DNA of 64,000 nt from Parafannyhessea umbonata (GTDB taxonomy: Bacteria > Actinomycetota > Coriobacteriia > Coriobacteriales > Atopobiaceae), in NCBI RefSeq assembly GCF_012844235.1, contig NZ_JABAGR010000002.1, positions 1-64,000 of the forward strand, written 5' to 3'. Numbering within the stretch: position 1 is the first letter of the stretch; every line of letters starts with the position of its first letter. This document shows positions 42,267-51,604 of this stretch, piece by piece. The notes under the pieces are model-generated. The model saw only the letters and a program-made list of their open reading frames with translations, was not told where the DNA came from and did no database searches. The translations under genes were made by a program, and so were the position numbers.

Positions 42267-42771
42267 GCACGCACCCGGCCCCAGTTCGCGGGATCCTGCA
42301 ATGTCGTGGCGGGTGCGTACCTGCCGCCGCACACACCCGGCCCCAGTTTGCGCGACCCCGCAATCTCGACCCCGGTGCGTTGCGCAAAGAGGGACCCCGT
42401 GCCACGAAGTCGCGGGTGTGCTTCGCGAAATGCAAGAATCCCACGGGTGTGCTACGCCCGCGCTTGGTTCGATTCCGCATGATCGCAGGTAGGTTGCCCG
42501 AGCCATAAAACGCTTAACCATCACGGGGTCACACACCACGGGGTTCCTGCCACGGCGGCCCCAGGGGCGCAACGCACCCGGCCCGAGTTCGCACGATTCC
42601 GCAATGTCGGGTCGGGTGTGTGCGGCGCGACCGAGGTCCCGGGCACGCACCCGCGCCGAGTTCGCACGACTCTGCAAGGTCGACCCGGGTGTGTGCAGTG
42701 GCGTGAAGCCAACGGGTACGCACCGGCTGCGAGTTTGCGAAACCCTGTAAGATTAGCCGCGGTGCGTGCAG
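42267..42771. repeat. Cluster of diverged palindromic intergenic repeats
   Basis: At least five ~54-bp units start at about 42267, 42329, 42571, 42642 and 42716, with a degraded one near 42400. Each has a left arm like CGCACCCGG, a core like AGTTCGCACGATTCCGCAA, and a right arm like CCGGGTGTGTGC that pairs with the left. Neighbouring units are 60-75 bp apart (start to start), except for the larger middle gap. No reading frame is conserved across units. The rest of 42056-42987 contains no convincing gene. Confidence 0.75.
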
Positions 42772-42987
42772 AGACTTTTTGGATGTGGGCATGTACCTGA
42801 ACTCGGTAGCGATGGCCTGCCGCCTCGCCGTCGGTGGTCGACTGGGTGCAACAACTTGTTTCGTATGCGAAAAGACCCGTGCATCAAGATCAACTGCGGG
42901 CGTGAGGAATCCTCGAATGGGTGCCGCGGCAGATTGAGAAGTGATTTCGGATGGCGTTATGTGGTGCCTCGCTTGCGTTGGAAGCGC

Positions 42988-44034
42988 TTAGCGCGGCAGT
43001 CTCAGAGGCAACGCCCATGAGGCGCTTTTCCACACGACCTCTCCCGACTTTAAGACTTGGGACGGGTGGGGAAGAATCCTGTTTAAGAGGGCGTTCCTCT
43101 TCCCACTTATTGCCGGGGTGCTCTTTCGCAGACGGTATCCAATTGCCTGCGCGATGTCCATCACGAGGCGGTTTCTGAGCGAGCTGGTTATCACTTGCGT
43201 AATGGTTACGTTGAATAGGGTGCAACCTTCGCTCTTAAGGACATACTCCCTCGTAACGTCTCGATTGACGTCTTCGTGGTAGGGCTTTCCGAGGTATTCG
43301 ATCGCCACATTGGGTTTTGGGTAATAGAGGTCGACCACATAGTAGGGGGTTCCTGCGACTGCGGATGATTGTGCCGAGAGCTCAACCGTCTGGTTGAGCA
43401 TGGGCTTCGGAAGCCCATACCCTCCCATCCTCCTGCTTGCAGACAGCAGTATGGCAGTGGAGGTTTCCATGGGCGATCTGGATTCCTCGAACACCCACCG
43501 CAAGGCTCTGCGCGCTTTCGCCGCGTTCTTCACGTTCTTGAACTGGGAGAGAAAGCTGTCAAGCCTTCTAATCGTCGTCAGGCGTGGTCTTTTCACGAAC
43601 CCAGCCTCGCACTCGCAGGGGTAGTACCTGCCGCATAAGCTGCAACCCAGGAGTGCGAGCTCTATTTCATCAAGGCTGTTCGCCATCTGCAGGAAAGCGA
43701 ACTCCGGAGTCGACAGGTAGATTCCCTCATCAAGCCTGACGATGGCATTTGCTGGCAGTGCGCGTCCCCAAGAATGTCGTATGCAGATGCCGTTCCTTCT
43801 CCGGCTGGCCCCCCTTGGAACAAGAATGTCTATGGGCTTGACGCTCTCCTGGTCCCATTCGGCGAGTGCACATACCGTTGGGAGTATGGCCTCTGTCTCT
43901 CTGATGACGTTGGTGCGGTTGGCCTCGAAATCTGGCTGAAGGTCAGCCTCGTCACGTCCGCCCGCGACGAGCGGCCAAATGCTGGGGCTGCACATAAGCC
44001 ACAGCGCCGTCGTATGTGAGATGCAGATGCTCAT
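42988..44034 (-). CDS. Endonuclease-fold protein of a coriobacterial family
   Basis: This is a 348-residue protein of a family I recognise from Coriobacteriia genomes, usually called hypothetical or endonuclease-domain protein. It opens with ISHTTALWL. A middle region reads FLQMANSLDEIELALLGCSLCGRYYPCEC, where most relatives have only ELCGTY, so the C-x2-C-x5-C-x-C cluster may bind zinc. The C-terminal third, YYVVDLYYPKPNVAIEYLGKPYH, has the D...E-x-x-x-K spacing of DUF559/Vsr-like PD-(D/E)XK folds. Nuclease activity is an inference. A role in defence or toxin-antitoxin systems is possible but unproven. The start is ATG 44034; no strong ribosome-binding site. Confidence 0.65.
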   Translation of the reverse strand: MSICISHTTALWLMCSPSIWPLVAGGRDEADLQPDFEANRTNVIRETEAILPTVCALAEWDQESVKPIDILVPRGASRRRNGICIRHSWGRALPANAIVRLDEGIYLSTPEFAFLQMANSLDEIELALLGCSLCGRYYPCECEAGFVKRPRLTTIRRLDSFLSQFKNVKNAAKARRALRWVFEESRSPMETSTAILLSASRRMGGYGLPKPMLNQTVELSAQSSAVAGTPYYVVDLYYPKPNVAIEYLGKPYHEDVNRDVTREYVLKSEGCTLFNVTITQVITSSLRNRLVMDIAQAIGYRLRKSTPAISGKRNALLNRILPHPSQVLKSGEVVWKSASWALPLRLPR

Positions 44035-44240
44035 GCGGGCATGATGGCACGCGGCGCTCGCAGATGGTTCGCGCCAGACTTCCCGCTAGCTGCACCCGTT
44101 GGCGCCTTTCGTCTCGTACCTTTCGTTTTCGCAGGTAAACGCCCTGGGCGAGAAGAACGTCCATCCGCGCTCGACCCTCTGTGCCCACTGCCAGCCGCCC
44201 GTCCTCCATGGGAACAACACGATGCGCCCCGTAGGCATGC

Positions 44241-44333
44241 GTCCGCGGCGCGTCCCCTGCCGGTCGTACCCTGCCGCCGCCCGAGCGCTCTGGCGTCCGC
44301 GGCGCGTCCCCTGCCGGTCGCGTCCTGCCGCCG
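44241..44333. repeat. Partial 54-bp tandem duplication
   Basis: GTCCGCGGCGCGTCCCCTGC begins at 44241 and again at 44295; the 39-bp copies (44241-44279 and 44295-44333) differ at three positions. The period is 54 bp. It lies just before a TAGTAT -10-like sequence (44343-44348) upstream of the BASS transporter. The rest of 44035-44409 holds only one GGGCGAGAAG motif (44146-44155) and no gene. Confidence 0.75.
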
Positions 44334-44409
44334 TCGTGTCTGCTAGTATTTCTCGTGTCGGGGGCGTCGGCTCGGGGCCAACGCGGCCACGGCGGGGGAG
44401 AAGGCCATC

Positions 44410-45414
44410 TTGGACGCTTGGCACTCGTTCGGAAAGTTCATCGGCGCCCACATGGCGCCCATCGCCATCGCGTGCGTCGTGGCGGCGTGCGCGTTTCCCG
44501 CGCAGCTGTCCCACCTCGCGCCCGCCGTCCCGTGGCTCTTCGCGCTCGTGTCCTTTCAGGGTGCACTCACCAACGGCCTTCGCAATCTGGCAGAGGCCGC
44601 AAGGCGGCCGGCCCCCATGCTGATCACGATCGCCTTCGCGTCCGGCGTGATGCCGGTCGTCGCGTTTCTGCTGGCCAGGGCCCTGTTTGGCAGCAGCGTG
44701 CACCTGGTTACCGGCATCGTGCTCGAATACAGCGTTCCCGTCGCGGCAATCTCCACCATGTGGATATCGATGTACGGGGGCAACGTCGCGCGGGGTCTGG
44801 CAACGCTCATGGTCTCGTCCGTCATCGCCCCGGTGACCATACCCGCCACGCTGCAGGTCCTTCTCGGCCATGCCGTGCGCGTCGACGCCTTACCCATGGT
44901 GCTCAACGTCGTGCTCACCGTCGCGCTCCCCGCCGTCCTCGGCATGGTCCTGAACGACGCCACGCGCGGATGGGCCGCCCGGCGTCTCTCGCCGGACCTC
45001 ATGCCGGCGGCGCGGGTCGCCATCGTCCTGGTCATCGCCTCCAACGCAACGTCCGCGGCTCCGTACCTCACCAACCTCACGTCCCGTCTCGTGGGCGTCC
45101 TGGTCTTCATCCTGCTGTTCGCGTCCACGGGCTATCTCGCGGGGCTCGCCCTCGCGCGCGTTGCCGGGCAGGACGTCCCCGGCACGGTGTCCATGGTCTT
45201 CCAGTGCGGCATGCGCAACATCTCGTGCGGCGCGGTCATCGCGGCGCAGTTCTTCCCGCCGGCGGTCATGTTCCCCGTCGTGGCGGGCACACTGTTCCAG
45301 CAGGTGCTTGCCGCAACGTACGGCAAGGTCATGGGCAGGGTCCTCGGCGTCCGGCCCGATGCGCCCGCCCCTGGCGACGCAACGTCCGCGCCAACAGCAC
45401 CGGCGGCGCACTGA
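44410..45414 (+). CDS. Bile acid:sodium symporter (BASS) family protein
   Basis: This is a membrane transporter of 334 residues with about ten helices. The stretch SMVFQCGMRNISCGAVIAAQFF matches the conserved GMRN-S region of BASS proteins, where Na+ is coordinated. Bacterial BASS members move organic acids or pantoate as well as bile acids, so the substrate is open; a gut or oral habitat would make bile acids plausible. The start is TTG 44410 after GGGGGAGAAGG. The C-terminal ~25 residues are Ala/Pro/Thr-rich. Confidence 0.8.
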   Translation: MDAWHSFGKFIGAHMAPIAIACVVAACAFPAQLSHLAPAVPWLFALVSFQGALTNGLRNLAEAARRPAPMLITIAFASGVMPVVAFLLARALFGSSVHLVTGIVLEYSVPVAAISTMWISMYGGNVARGLATLMVSSVIAPVTIPATLQVLLGHAVRVDALPMVLNVVLTVALPAVLGMVLNDATRGWAARRLSPDLMPAARVAIVLVIASNATSAAPYLTNLTSRLVGVLVFILLFASTGYLAGLALARVAGQDVPGTVSMVFQCGMRNISCGAVIAAQFFPPAVMFPVVAGTLFQQVLAATYGKVMGRVLGVRPDAPAPGDATSAPTAPAAH

Positions 45415-45530
45415 CGGCCTTCTCGACCCCCGGCCGGCCTCACCTTCCGGAGCGGCCCGTGCGCCGCTCCTCTCCGTCGGCACGGCGGTCCCCACCTCGT
45501 CCCTCCACCCCATGCAGAAAGGCCGCACGC

Positions 45531-46835
45531 ATGCGTTTGCAAGATTTCGCATCCAAGATCTTCTCGTCCAACCTCCTCTCAAAGCCGGAAGCCCGCACCG
45601 TGGCGTCAAACTTCCTCATGCAGCTGGGACTTCAGGCCATATACTTCGTGGGCATCATCGGATGCGCCACCTACGACCTGGGTGCCGATGCGCTCGTCGT
45701 CTCCTCGCTCGTTCTGGTGCTCAACGTCATGCTCGTGGTCATGAGCTTCGTGGCAGGCCCCCTGGTCGACGCCGTGGGTCCCAGGCGCACGCTCGCGGCC
45801 ACGCTTTCCGTCATGGCGGTGGCGGGTCTCGCCGGCTGGCTCCTGCCGCTGAGCTACGCGCTTCTCTACGCCCTTGCCGCCGTGCAGGGCGCGGCGTTCG
45901 GCGTCGGGAGCACCTCCATGGACGCCTATCCGCGCTTCGTGTCTGACGACCCGCGCTACCTGCAGAGGGTCAACAGCCTCGTCTACACCGCCACCAGCGT
46001 GGCCGTCATCGCGGGGCCAGCGCTCGGCGGCCTCATCGTGAGCGCGCTTCCCACAAAGTGCGACTTCGCGATCATGGCGTTCGCGTCGCTTCCGGCGCTC
46101 GCGCTCGTCTGGGCAACGGTCGAGAAGATCGCGCCCTCTCGGCAGCGGCCGGCGTCCGGGGAGGCCGGCACCGCGGGCACGGGCGACGGCGACCCCGACC
46201 TTAAGGCGCGCCCCGCGACCGGCGCGCGCGGGTTTCTCGGCGACCTTGCCGAGGGCGTGCGCATCACCTGGCAGAGCGAGGGCCTGCGCACGCTCTTCCT
46301 CATCGGGTTCCTGGGGTTCTTCGCGTACGGCGCGTTCGACTCGCTCGAGTCGCTGTTCTACCGCGACGTGCTGCGCGCCGGCGCGCAGTGGATGGGATGG
46401 CTCTCCGCGATAGCGGGCGTCGGCGGCACGCTGGGCTCGCTTGCGGTCCTGCGGATCCCCTCGCGCAGGCTCGACATGACGGCGCTGTCCGCGATGCTCC
46501 TCGTCACGGGGGTGGGGTCCATGCTATACGTCGGCACGGCGTCCGTCGCGTGGGCGTGCGTGGGCCAGCTGGTCAGCGGGCTGGGCTTTGGCGCCATGGG
46601 GCCAACGCGCACCACGCTCGCGCAGGCGCGCTGCGACGTCGCCCACGTCGGGCGCGTCACGTCCGTCATGCGCGTCGGCATGAACAGCGCGGGCGTGCTG
46701 CCGCTGCTGGTGGCACCGTTCGTGGCGGACGCCCTTGGCGTGCAGGCCACGCTGTTCGCGGCGTCGGCCATGGTCGCTGCCGTGGCGGCGCTGTTCGTGG
46801 CGCGCACCCGCTCGCGCCGCGAGCTCCTGGGCTAG
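45531..46835 (+). CDS. Major facilitator superfamily transporter
   Basis: This is an MFS protein of 434 residues with about 12 helices. The helix 2-3 loop has GPLVDAVGPRRTLAA, a good match to the GxLxDxxGrR motif. A long cytoplasmic linker between helices 6 and 7 is Ala/Gly/Asp-rich (RQRPASGEAGTAGTGDGD). The second half contains AQWMGWLSAIAGVGGTLGSL and GLGFGAMGPTRTTL. The substrate is unknown. The start is ATG 45531 with AGAAAGG upstream; 116 bp separates it from the BASS gene, so co-transcription is possible. Confidence 0.85.
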   Translation: MRLQDFASKIFSSNLLSKPEARTVASNFLMQLGLQAIYFVGIIGCATYDLGADALVVSSLVLVLNVMLVVMSFVAGPLVDAVGPRRTLAATLSVMAVAGLAGWLLPLSYALLYALAAVQGAAFGVGSTSMDAYPRFVSDDPRYLQRVNSLVYTATSVAVIAGPALGGLIVSALPTKCDFAIMAFASLPALALVWATVEKIAPSRQRPASGEAGTAGTGDGDPDLKARPATGARGFLGDLAEGVRITWQSEGLRTLFLIGFLGFFAYGAFDSLESLFYRDVLRAGAQWMGWLSAIAGVGGTLGSLAVLRIPSRRLDMTALSAMLLVTGVGSMLYVGTASVAWACVGQLVSGLGFGAMGPTRTTLAQARCDVAHVGRVTSVMRVGMNSAGVLPLLVAPFVADALGVQATLFAASAMVAAVAALFVARTRSRRELLG

Positions 46836-46991
46836 CGTCTTGCGCCGGCCGCGTCGCCGGCGTGACTGCAACGTAACGGTGCGGTTGCGCCCCGCGCCGG
46901 CGCGGCGCCCGCCCGGCCGGCTTTGCGTATCATGGTCGTGACACACGTGCGGCACGCCGTGCCGCAGACCCAACCTGCAAGGAGGGCAGAC

Positions 46992-47309
46992 ATGGCACTG
47001 TCCCAAGACGACGTGGCGGGCATCGCGGACTACGCGCGCATCGCGCTCACGCCGGACGAGCTCGAGCAGATGACCACGTACATGAACGAGGCCGTCGAGC
47101 TGCTCGAGCCCATTCGCGAGTACGACCTCGAGGGCGTCGAGCCAACGTTTCACCCAATCGGGGACCTCTCCAACGTCATGGGGGCAGACGTTGTGGACGA
47201 TTCCGTCCGCGCGCTGCCCATCGACCGGGCGCTCGAGAACGCGCCGTCCGCGCACGGCCGCTACTTCCGCGTGCCCTCCATCCTGGGCGACTCAGAGGAG
47301 GACTTCTGA
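46992..47309 (+). CDS. Asp-tRNA(Asn)/Glu-tRNA(Gln) amidotransferase subunit GatC
   Basis: This 105-residue GatC wraps around GatA and stabilises it. Conserved stretches: DDVAGIADYARIALTPDELE, YDLEGVEPTFHP and the C-terminal YFRVPSIL. The start is ATG 46992 with AAGGAGG seven bases away. It overlaps gatA by one base (TGATG) and opens the gatCAB operon. Confidence 0.95.
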   Translation: MALSQDDVAGIADYARIALTPDELEQMTTYMNEAVELLEPIREYDLEGVEPTFHPIGDLSNVMGADVVDDSVRALPIDRALENAPSAHGRYFRVPSILGDSEEDF

Positions 47310-48820
47310 TGGCGAGCCTCGACTCACTTTCCGCCGCGCAGATCGCGGCTGGCGTCCGCAACGGAGACTTCACGGCCACGGAGGTGGCACAGGCCGCGCT
47401 GGACGCCATAGACGGCCGCGAGAAGGACGTCCAGGCGTTTCTGCAGGTCTCCGCGGACCTCGCGCTGAAGGCTGCCGCGCAGACGGATGCGCGTCGCGCC
47501 GCGGGCGAGAAGATCGGCCCCCTTGCCGGCGTGCCCGTGGCCTTCAAGGACAACATGCACCTGGTCGGGACGCGCACCACCTGCGCGTCCAGGATGCTCG
47601 AGAACTACGAGTCCGTGTTCACGGCCACGTGCGTGCGGCGCATGCTCGACGCGGGCGCCACGCCCGTCGGCAAGGCCAACATGGACGAGTTCGCGTTCGG
47701 AAGCACCACGGAGTCATCCGCGTTCCACCGCACCAACAACCCGTGGGACACCTCGCGCGTGCCGGGCGGGTCGTCGGGCGGATCTGCCGCGGCCGTCGCC
47801 GCGGGCGAGGCCACGCTCGCGCTTGGCTCCGATACGGGCGGCTCCATCCGCCAGCCGGCCAGCTTCTGCGGCGTCGTGGGCATGAAGCCCACGTACGGCG
47901 CCGTCAGCCGCTACGGCGTCGTCGCGTTTGGCTCCTCGCTCGACCAGGTGGGCCCGTTCGGCCGTCGCGTGGAGGACGTCGCCCTCGCCATGAACGCGCT
48001 CACCGCGCCCGGCCGCGACCCGCTGGACTCCACCAGCCAGGACTGCGCCGTCGACTTCCTCGAGCACCTCGACGATCCGGTCGAGGGCCTTTCGGTCGGC
48101 GTGGTGCCGCAGCTCATGGAGGCGAAGGGCCTCTCGCAGGAGGTGCGCGACGCACTCGCGGCCGCGCTCGACTCCCTGCGGGACCAGGGCGCCCGCGTCG
48201 TGGAGGTCGACCTCCCCAACATCGCGTCCGCCATCGCCGCGTACTACGTCATCGCCCCGTGCGAGGCGTTCAGCAACCTCGCGCGCTTCGACGGCGTGCG
48301 CTATGGCTACCAGGAGCCCGACTGCGCCACGCTCGCGCAGCAGACGTCGCTCTCGCGCGCCCACGGCTTCGGCGAGGAGGCGAAGCGCCGCCAGATGCTC
48401 GGCGCGTACCTGCTCTCCAGTGGCGTGTACGAGAAGTACTACTATCCCGCGCAGCAGGTCCGCACCCTCATCACGCAGGACTACGCCCGCGCGTACCAAA
48501 GCTGCGACGTCATCCTGCTGCCAAGCGCCCCCACGACGGCGTGGCGCTTCGGCGACGTGAGCGACCCCACGCAGATGTACGCGTCCGACATGTTCACGAT
48601 CTCCAACAACATCTGCGGCAACGGCGGCGTCTCGGTTCCGCTGGGTCTTTCCGCCCAGACGCACATGCCCGTCTCGGCGCAGCTGCAGGGCCCCGCGTTC
48701 AGCGACCGCAGACTGCTCCGGTTCGCCCGTGCGATCGAGCGCGGGGTTGACCAGGGCCTAGGCCTGGGGGGCGGCGCCCCCGTCGCGCCCGCGTTCGCCG
48801 GAAGGGGAGGTGACCTGTGA
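47309..48820 (+). CDS. Asp-tRNA(Asn)/Glu-tRNA(Gln) amidotransferase subunit GatA
   Basis: This amidase-signature glutaminase of 503 residues releases ammonia from Gln for GatB. The Lys lies in PVAFKDNM and the Ser-cisSer pair in GGSSGGSAAAVAAGEATLALG; SDTGGSIRQPASFCGVVGMK completes the signature. Translation is coupled to gatC and gatB by overlapping stop and start codons. This implies that the organism makes Gln-tRNA and/or Asn-tRNA by the indirect route. Confidence 0.96.
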   Translation: MASLDSLSAAQIAAGVRNGDFTATEVAQAALDAIDGREKDVQAFLQVSADLALKAAAQTDARRAAGEKIGPLAGVPVAFKDNMHLVGTRTTCASRMLENYESVFTATCVRRMLDAGATPVGKANMDEFAFGSTTESSAFHRTNNPWDTSRVPGGSSGGSAAAVAAGEATLALGSDTGGSIRQPASFCGVVGMKPTYGAVSRYGVVAFGSSLDQVGPFGRRVEDVALAMNALTAPGRDPLDSTSQDCAVDFLEHLDDPVEGLSVGVVPQLMEAKGLSQEVRDALAAALDSLRDQGARVVEVDLPNIASAIAAYYVIAPCEAFSNLARFDGVRYGYQEPDCATLAQQTSLSRAHGFGEEAKRRQMLGAYLLSSGVYEKYYYPAQQVRTLITQDYARAYQSCDVILLPSAPTTAWRFGDVSDPTQMYASDMFTISNNICGNGGVSVPLGLSAQTHMPVSAQLQGPAFSDRRLLRFARAIERGVDQGLGLGGGAPVAPAFAGRGGDL

Positions 48821-50355
48821 TGAGGAAGCTCGAGGACGTCCTCAAGGACTGGGAGGCCGTGATCGGCCTCGAGGTGCACACGGAGCTCACCGCGCTCGAC
48901 ACTAAGATGTTCTGCAACTGCCGGCTTTCGCACGACGACCCGCCCAACACGAACGTGTGCCCCGTCTGCCTGGGCATGCCCGGCGCGCTGCCGGTGCCAA
49001 ACCGCAAGGCCATCCAGTCCATCGTGATGGCCGGCCTTGCCACCAACTGCCAGATCATGAAGCATTCCATGTTCTATCGCAAGCACTACTTCTATCCGGA
49101 CATGGCTAAGAACTTCCAGACCACGCAGGGCCCGGTCGCGTTCTGCATGCACGGTCACCTGGACCTCGAGGTCGAGGGCGCCGGCGCCGCGGAGCGCCCC
49201 CTGTGGGAGGACGTCGCCGCGGACGGCGAGACCCCCATCGCGCGCGCGGAAGACGGCTCGTACACGGTGCCCATCCGCATCCTGCGCATCCACATGGAGG
49301 AGGACGCCGCGAAGATGGTCCACTCCGGTGGCGAGGAGGGCCGCATCACCGGCGCGTCCGAGTCGTTCATCGACTACAACCGCTGCGGCACGCCACTCAT
49401 CGAGCTCGTGACGGAGCCCGACCTCCGCACGCCGGAGGAGGCGCGCCTGTTCATGGAGAAGCTGCAGCAGACGTTCAAGACGCTCGGCATCAGCGACTGC
49501 TCGCTCGAGAACGGCTCCATGCGCTGCGACGGCAACATCAGCCTGCGCCGCCGCGGCGAGACCCGCCTTGGCACCAAGGCCGAGATGAAGAACATCAACT
49601 CGTTCAAGAGCCTGCACGACGCGCTCGAGTATGAAATCTGCCGCCAGGCGGAGGTGCTGGAGGAAGGTGGCATCATCTACCAGGAGACCCGCCACTGGGA
49701 ACCCAGTCGCCGCCGCACCGTCGTCATGCGCGTCAAGGAGACCGCGGACGATTACCGCCTGTTCCCGGACCCCGACCTCGCGCCGTTCGACCTGACGGAC
49801 GACTTCATCGAGGAGGCCCGCGCTCGCATCCCGGAGCTTCCGGACGCCAAGGCGGCCCGCTACGTGGCGGAGCTGGGACTGAAGCGCGCCGACGCCCGCC
49901 AGATCGCCGGCGACCCCGCCGTCGCGTCCTTTTTCGAGGAGGCGCTCGAGGGCGCGCCGGCGAAGGTCGTGGCAACCATCGCCAACGTGATGGTGAACCT
50001 GGCGCCGAGCTTCGATGCACTGACTCCCGCGCAGGTGAGGGGGGTCGCCGGGCTTCTCGCCGAGGACGCCATCACCTTCGCCCAGGCGCGCGAGGTGCTC
50101 GAGGCGGTCAACGGCACCGACGAGGACCCGGAGCGCGTGGTGGACGAGCGCGGCATGCGCCAGGTGACGGACACGGCGGCGCTCGAGCCCATCGTGGACG
50201 AGGTTCTCGCACGCTGCACCGACCAGGTCCAGCAGTACCATGACGGCAACAAGAAGGTCGTGGGCTACCTGGTGGGGCAGTGCATGAAGGCGAGCCATGG
50301 CACCGGCAACCCCAAGCTGTTCAACAAGCTGCTAACCGCGCGGCTCGAGGCGTGA
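48820..50355 (+). CDS. Asp-tRNA(Asn)/Glu-tRNA(Gln) amidotransferase subunit GatB
   Basis: This tRNA-binding and kinase subunit has 511 residues. Signature stretches: EAVIGLEVHTELTALDTKMF, the zinc site CNC...CPVCLGMPGALP, HYFYPDMAKNFQ and YNRCGTPLIELVTEPD. The C-terminal GatB/YqeY tail (AKVVATIANVMVNL to VGYLVGQCMKAS) binds tRNA. The start is taken as ATG 48820, nine bases after GGGGAGG; GTG 48817 is equally placed. It ends the operon, 28 bp from the convergent DUF218 gene. Confidence 0.96.
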   Translation: MRKLEDVLKDWEAVIGLEVHTELTALDTKMFCNCRLSHDDPPNTNVCPVCLGMPGALPVPNRKAIQSIVMAGLATNCQIMKHSMFYRKHYFYPDMAKNFQTTQGPVAFCMHGHLDLEVEGAGAAERPLWEDVAADGETPIARAEDGSYTVPIRILRIHMEEDAAKMVHSGGEEGRITGASESFIDYNRCGTPLIELVTEPDLRTPEEARLFMEKLQQTFKTLGISDCSLENGSMRCDGNISLRRRGETRLGTKAEMKNINSFKSLHDALEYEICRQAEVLEEGGIIYQETRHWEPSRRRTVVMRVKETADDYRLFPDPDLAPFDLTDDFIEEARARIPELPDAKAARYVAELGLKRADARQIAGDPAVASFFEEALEGAPAKVVATIANVMVNLAPSFDALTPAQVRGVAGLLAEDAITFAQAREVLEAVNGTDEDPERVVDERGMRQVTDTAALEPIVDEVLARCTDQVQQYHDGNKKVVGYLVGQCMKASHGTGNPKLFNKLLTARLEA

Positions 50356-50383
50356 TCGACGAGGGGACCATCGCAGCGGCCAC

Positions 50384-51346
50384 CTAGCGTCCCGCAAGGA
50401 TCGTGAGCGCCTCCCGGCACCACTGCTGGGGGGCGCTCGCGCGCGGCGTGCGCGCGGCCACGGGCACAAGCGTCACGCCCTGGCGCCGCGCGCACCGAAG
50501 CGCGCGCCACAGGTGGTAGTCGTTCGACACCACGCACAGCTGCCGCCCCGCAAGCCCTGCGTCGCGTAGCGCCTCGAGCGAGAAGGACACGTTCTGCCTG
50601 GTGTTCGCGGCACGTGGCTCCAACAGGAGCTGTGTTGCCGGCACGCCTCGATCCCGCAGGTAGCGGGCCATGGCCTCCGCCTCAGTCGGCTCGCCGGGCC
50701 GTGTGGCCGAGACACCGCCCGAAAGCACGGCCACGCGGCCGGGATGTCCAAGCAGAAGGCTCGCGGCCACGTCGAGCCTTCGGGCCAGCGTCTGGCAGGG
50801 CCTGCCGTCGCGCACGGCGGCGCCAAGCACTATGAGCACGCTCTTCTCGCCCGGCGCGGGCGCGTTTGCGTACGCTGCGCGCATCCTGGCGAACACGTAC
50901 CCAAACACGGCGGTGCAGGCGATGCCCAGCGCAAGCGCCGCAACCGCAAGCACGCGCAGCGGCGGGGACGTGACCGTCGCGGACGTCGCGAGGGGAGCTG
51001 CCGCCGCGCCGGCGGACGCGACGGCGACGGGCGCCATGCCGATGGTGGGACGGCCGGGATGCCGTGCGAGGTAGGCTGCGTTCGAGGCGCACGAAGCCGC
51101 GAAGGCGAGCGCGCAGGCAACCCAAAGGAACGTGCTCGGGCGCGGCGCCCCGGCGGGAAGCGCCATCGCGAGAAACGCGACGCCAAGCGCAAGCGAGGCC
51201 GCGCAAACGGCGTAGACCACAGGTCGCCAGCGGCGCTCGGAGCCTTCGAGCGTGGAGGCTCGCGCAGGGCGCACGGCGACAGCCCCGCGTGCCCCATGCG
51301 AGGACGCTTGAGGGTGGCTTGAGGGTTTAGCTGGGCGTTTGTTCAT
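50384..51346 (-). CDS. DUF218 (YdcF/SanA/ElyC-like) membrane protein
   Basis: This 320-residue protein has several N-terminal helices (VVYAVCAASLALGVAFLAMAL and others) and a C-terminal DUF218 domain: SVLIVLGAAVRDGRPCQTL at the start, LSGGVSATRPGEPTEAEAM, LEPRAANTRQNVSFS and VVSNDYHLWRAL. DUF218 proteins affect envelope integrity and lipid-carrier metabolism; the biochemical reaction is unclear. The start is ATG 51346 after GGAG, rather than the ATG 24 bases earlier. It is convergent with gatB. Confidence 0.85.
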   Translation of the reverse strand: MNKRPAKPSSHPQASSHGARGAVAVRPARASTLEGSERRWRPVVYAVCAASLALGVAFLAMALPAGAPRPSTFLWVACALAFAASCASNAAYLARHPGRPTIGMAPVAVASAGAAAAPLATSATVTSPPLRVLAVAALALGIACTAVFGYVFARMRAAYANAPAPGEKSVLIVLGAAVRDGRPCQTLARRLDVAASLLLGHPGRVAVLSGGVSATRPGEPTEAEAMARYLRDRGVPATQLLLEPRAANTRQNVSFSLEALRDAGLAGRQLCVVSNDYHLWRALRCARRQGVTLVPVAARTPRASAPQQWCREALTILAGR

Positions 51347-51550
51347 AACTGCTCCAAATTGTCTGCACATTCACGAAGCCCCCACGACGCTTAACGCCTG
51401 CTTCGGGACGGCTTGGGGATACCTAAAAACCTGCGTGCCATCTGGTAAAAGGCTCCCTTCTCGCATTCGAGGGACATGCGGTCCAAAACGGGTGAGCCAG
51501 GGTCATGACGACGTGCGCGCGGCGGATTTTGGGAAGCGACGTCCTCAAAA

Positions 51551-51600
51551 TGATAGAATCTTCGGGACCTTACAAACGACGATGCAATACGAAAGAGGCG
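51551..51600 (+). promoter_or_regulatory. Promoter of the coiled-coil NlpC/P60 gene
   Basis: TGATAGAAT (51551-51559) is an extended -10, with TTGGGA (51529-51534) as a weak -35 at 19-bp spacing. AGAGG at 51592-51597 is the ribosome-binding site for the TTG start at 51605. The remaining part of 51347-51550 shows nothing else. Confidence 0.45.
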
Positions 51601-51604
51601 GGTT

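Noticed and set aside
42267-42771. CRISPR array
   Set aside because: The units are diverged palindromes of about 54 bp with no uniform short repeat, no regular spacers and no cas genes nearby.
42791-42937. 48-codon plus-strand frame beginning MYLNSVAMACRLAVGGRLGA
   Set aside because: The short hydrophobic start resembles parts of coriobacterial hypothetical proteins, but it is too short and lacks a domain. It may be a remnant, not a supported gene.
44355-45530. N-terminal extension of the MFS protein covering the BASS gene
   Set aside because: This frame is Arg/Pro-rich and antagonistic to the clearly conserved BASS protein. The true MFS start is ATG 45531 before the first helix.
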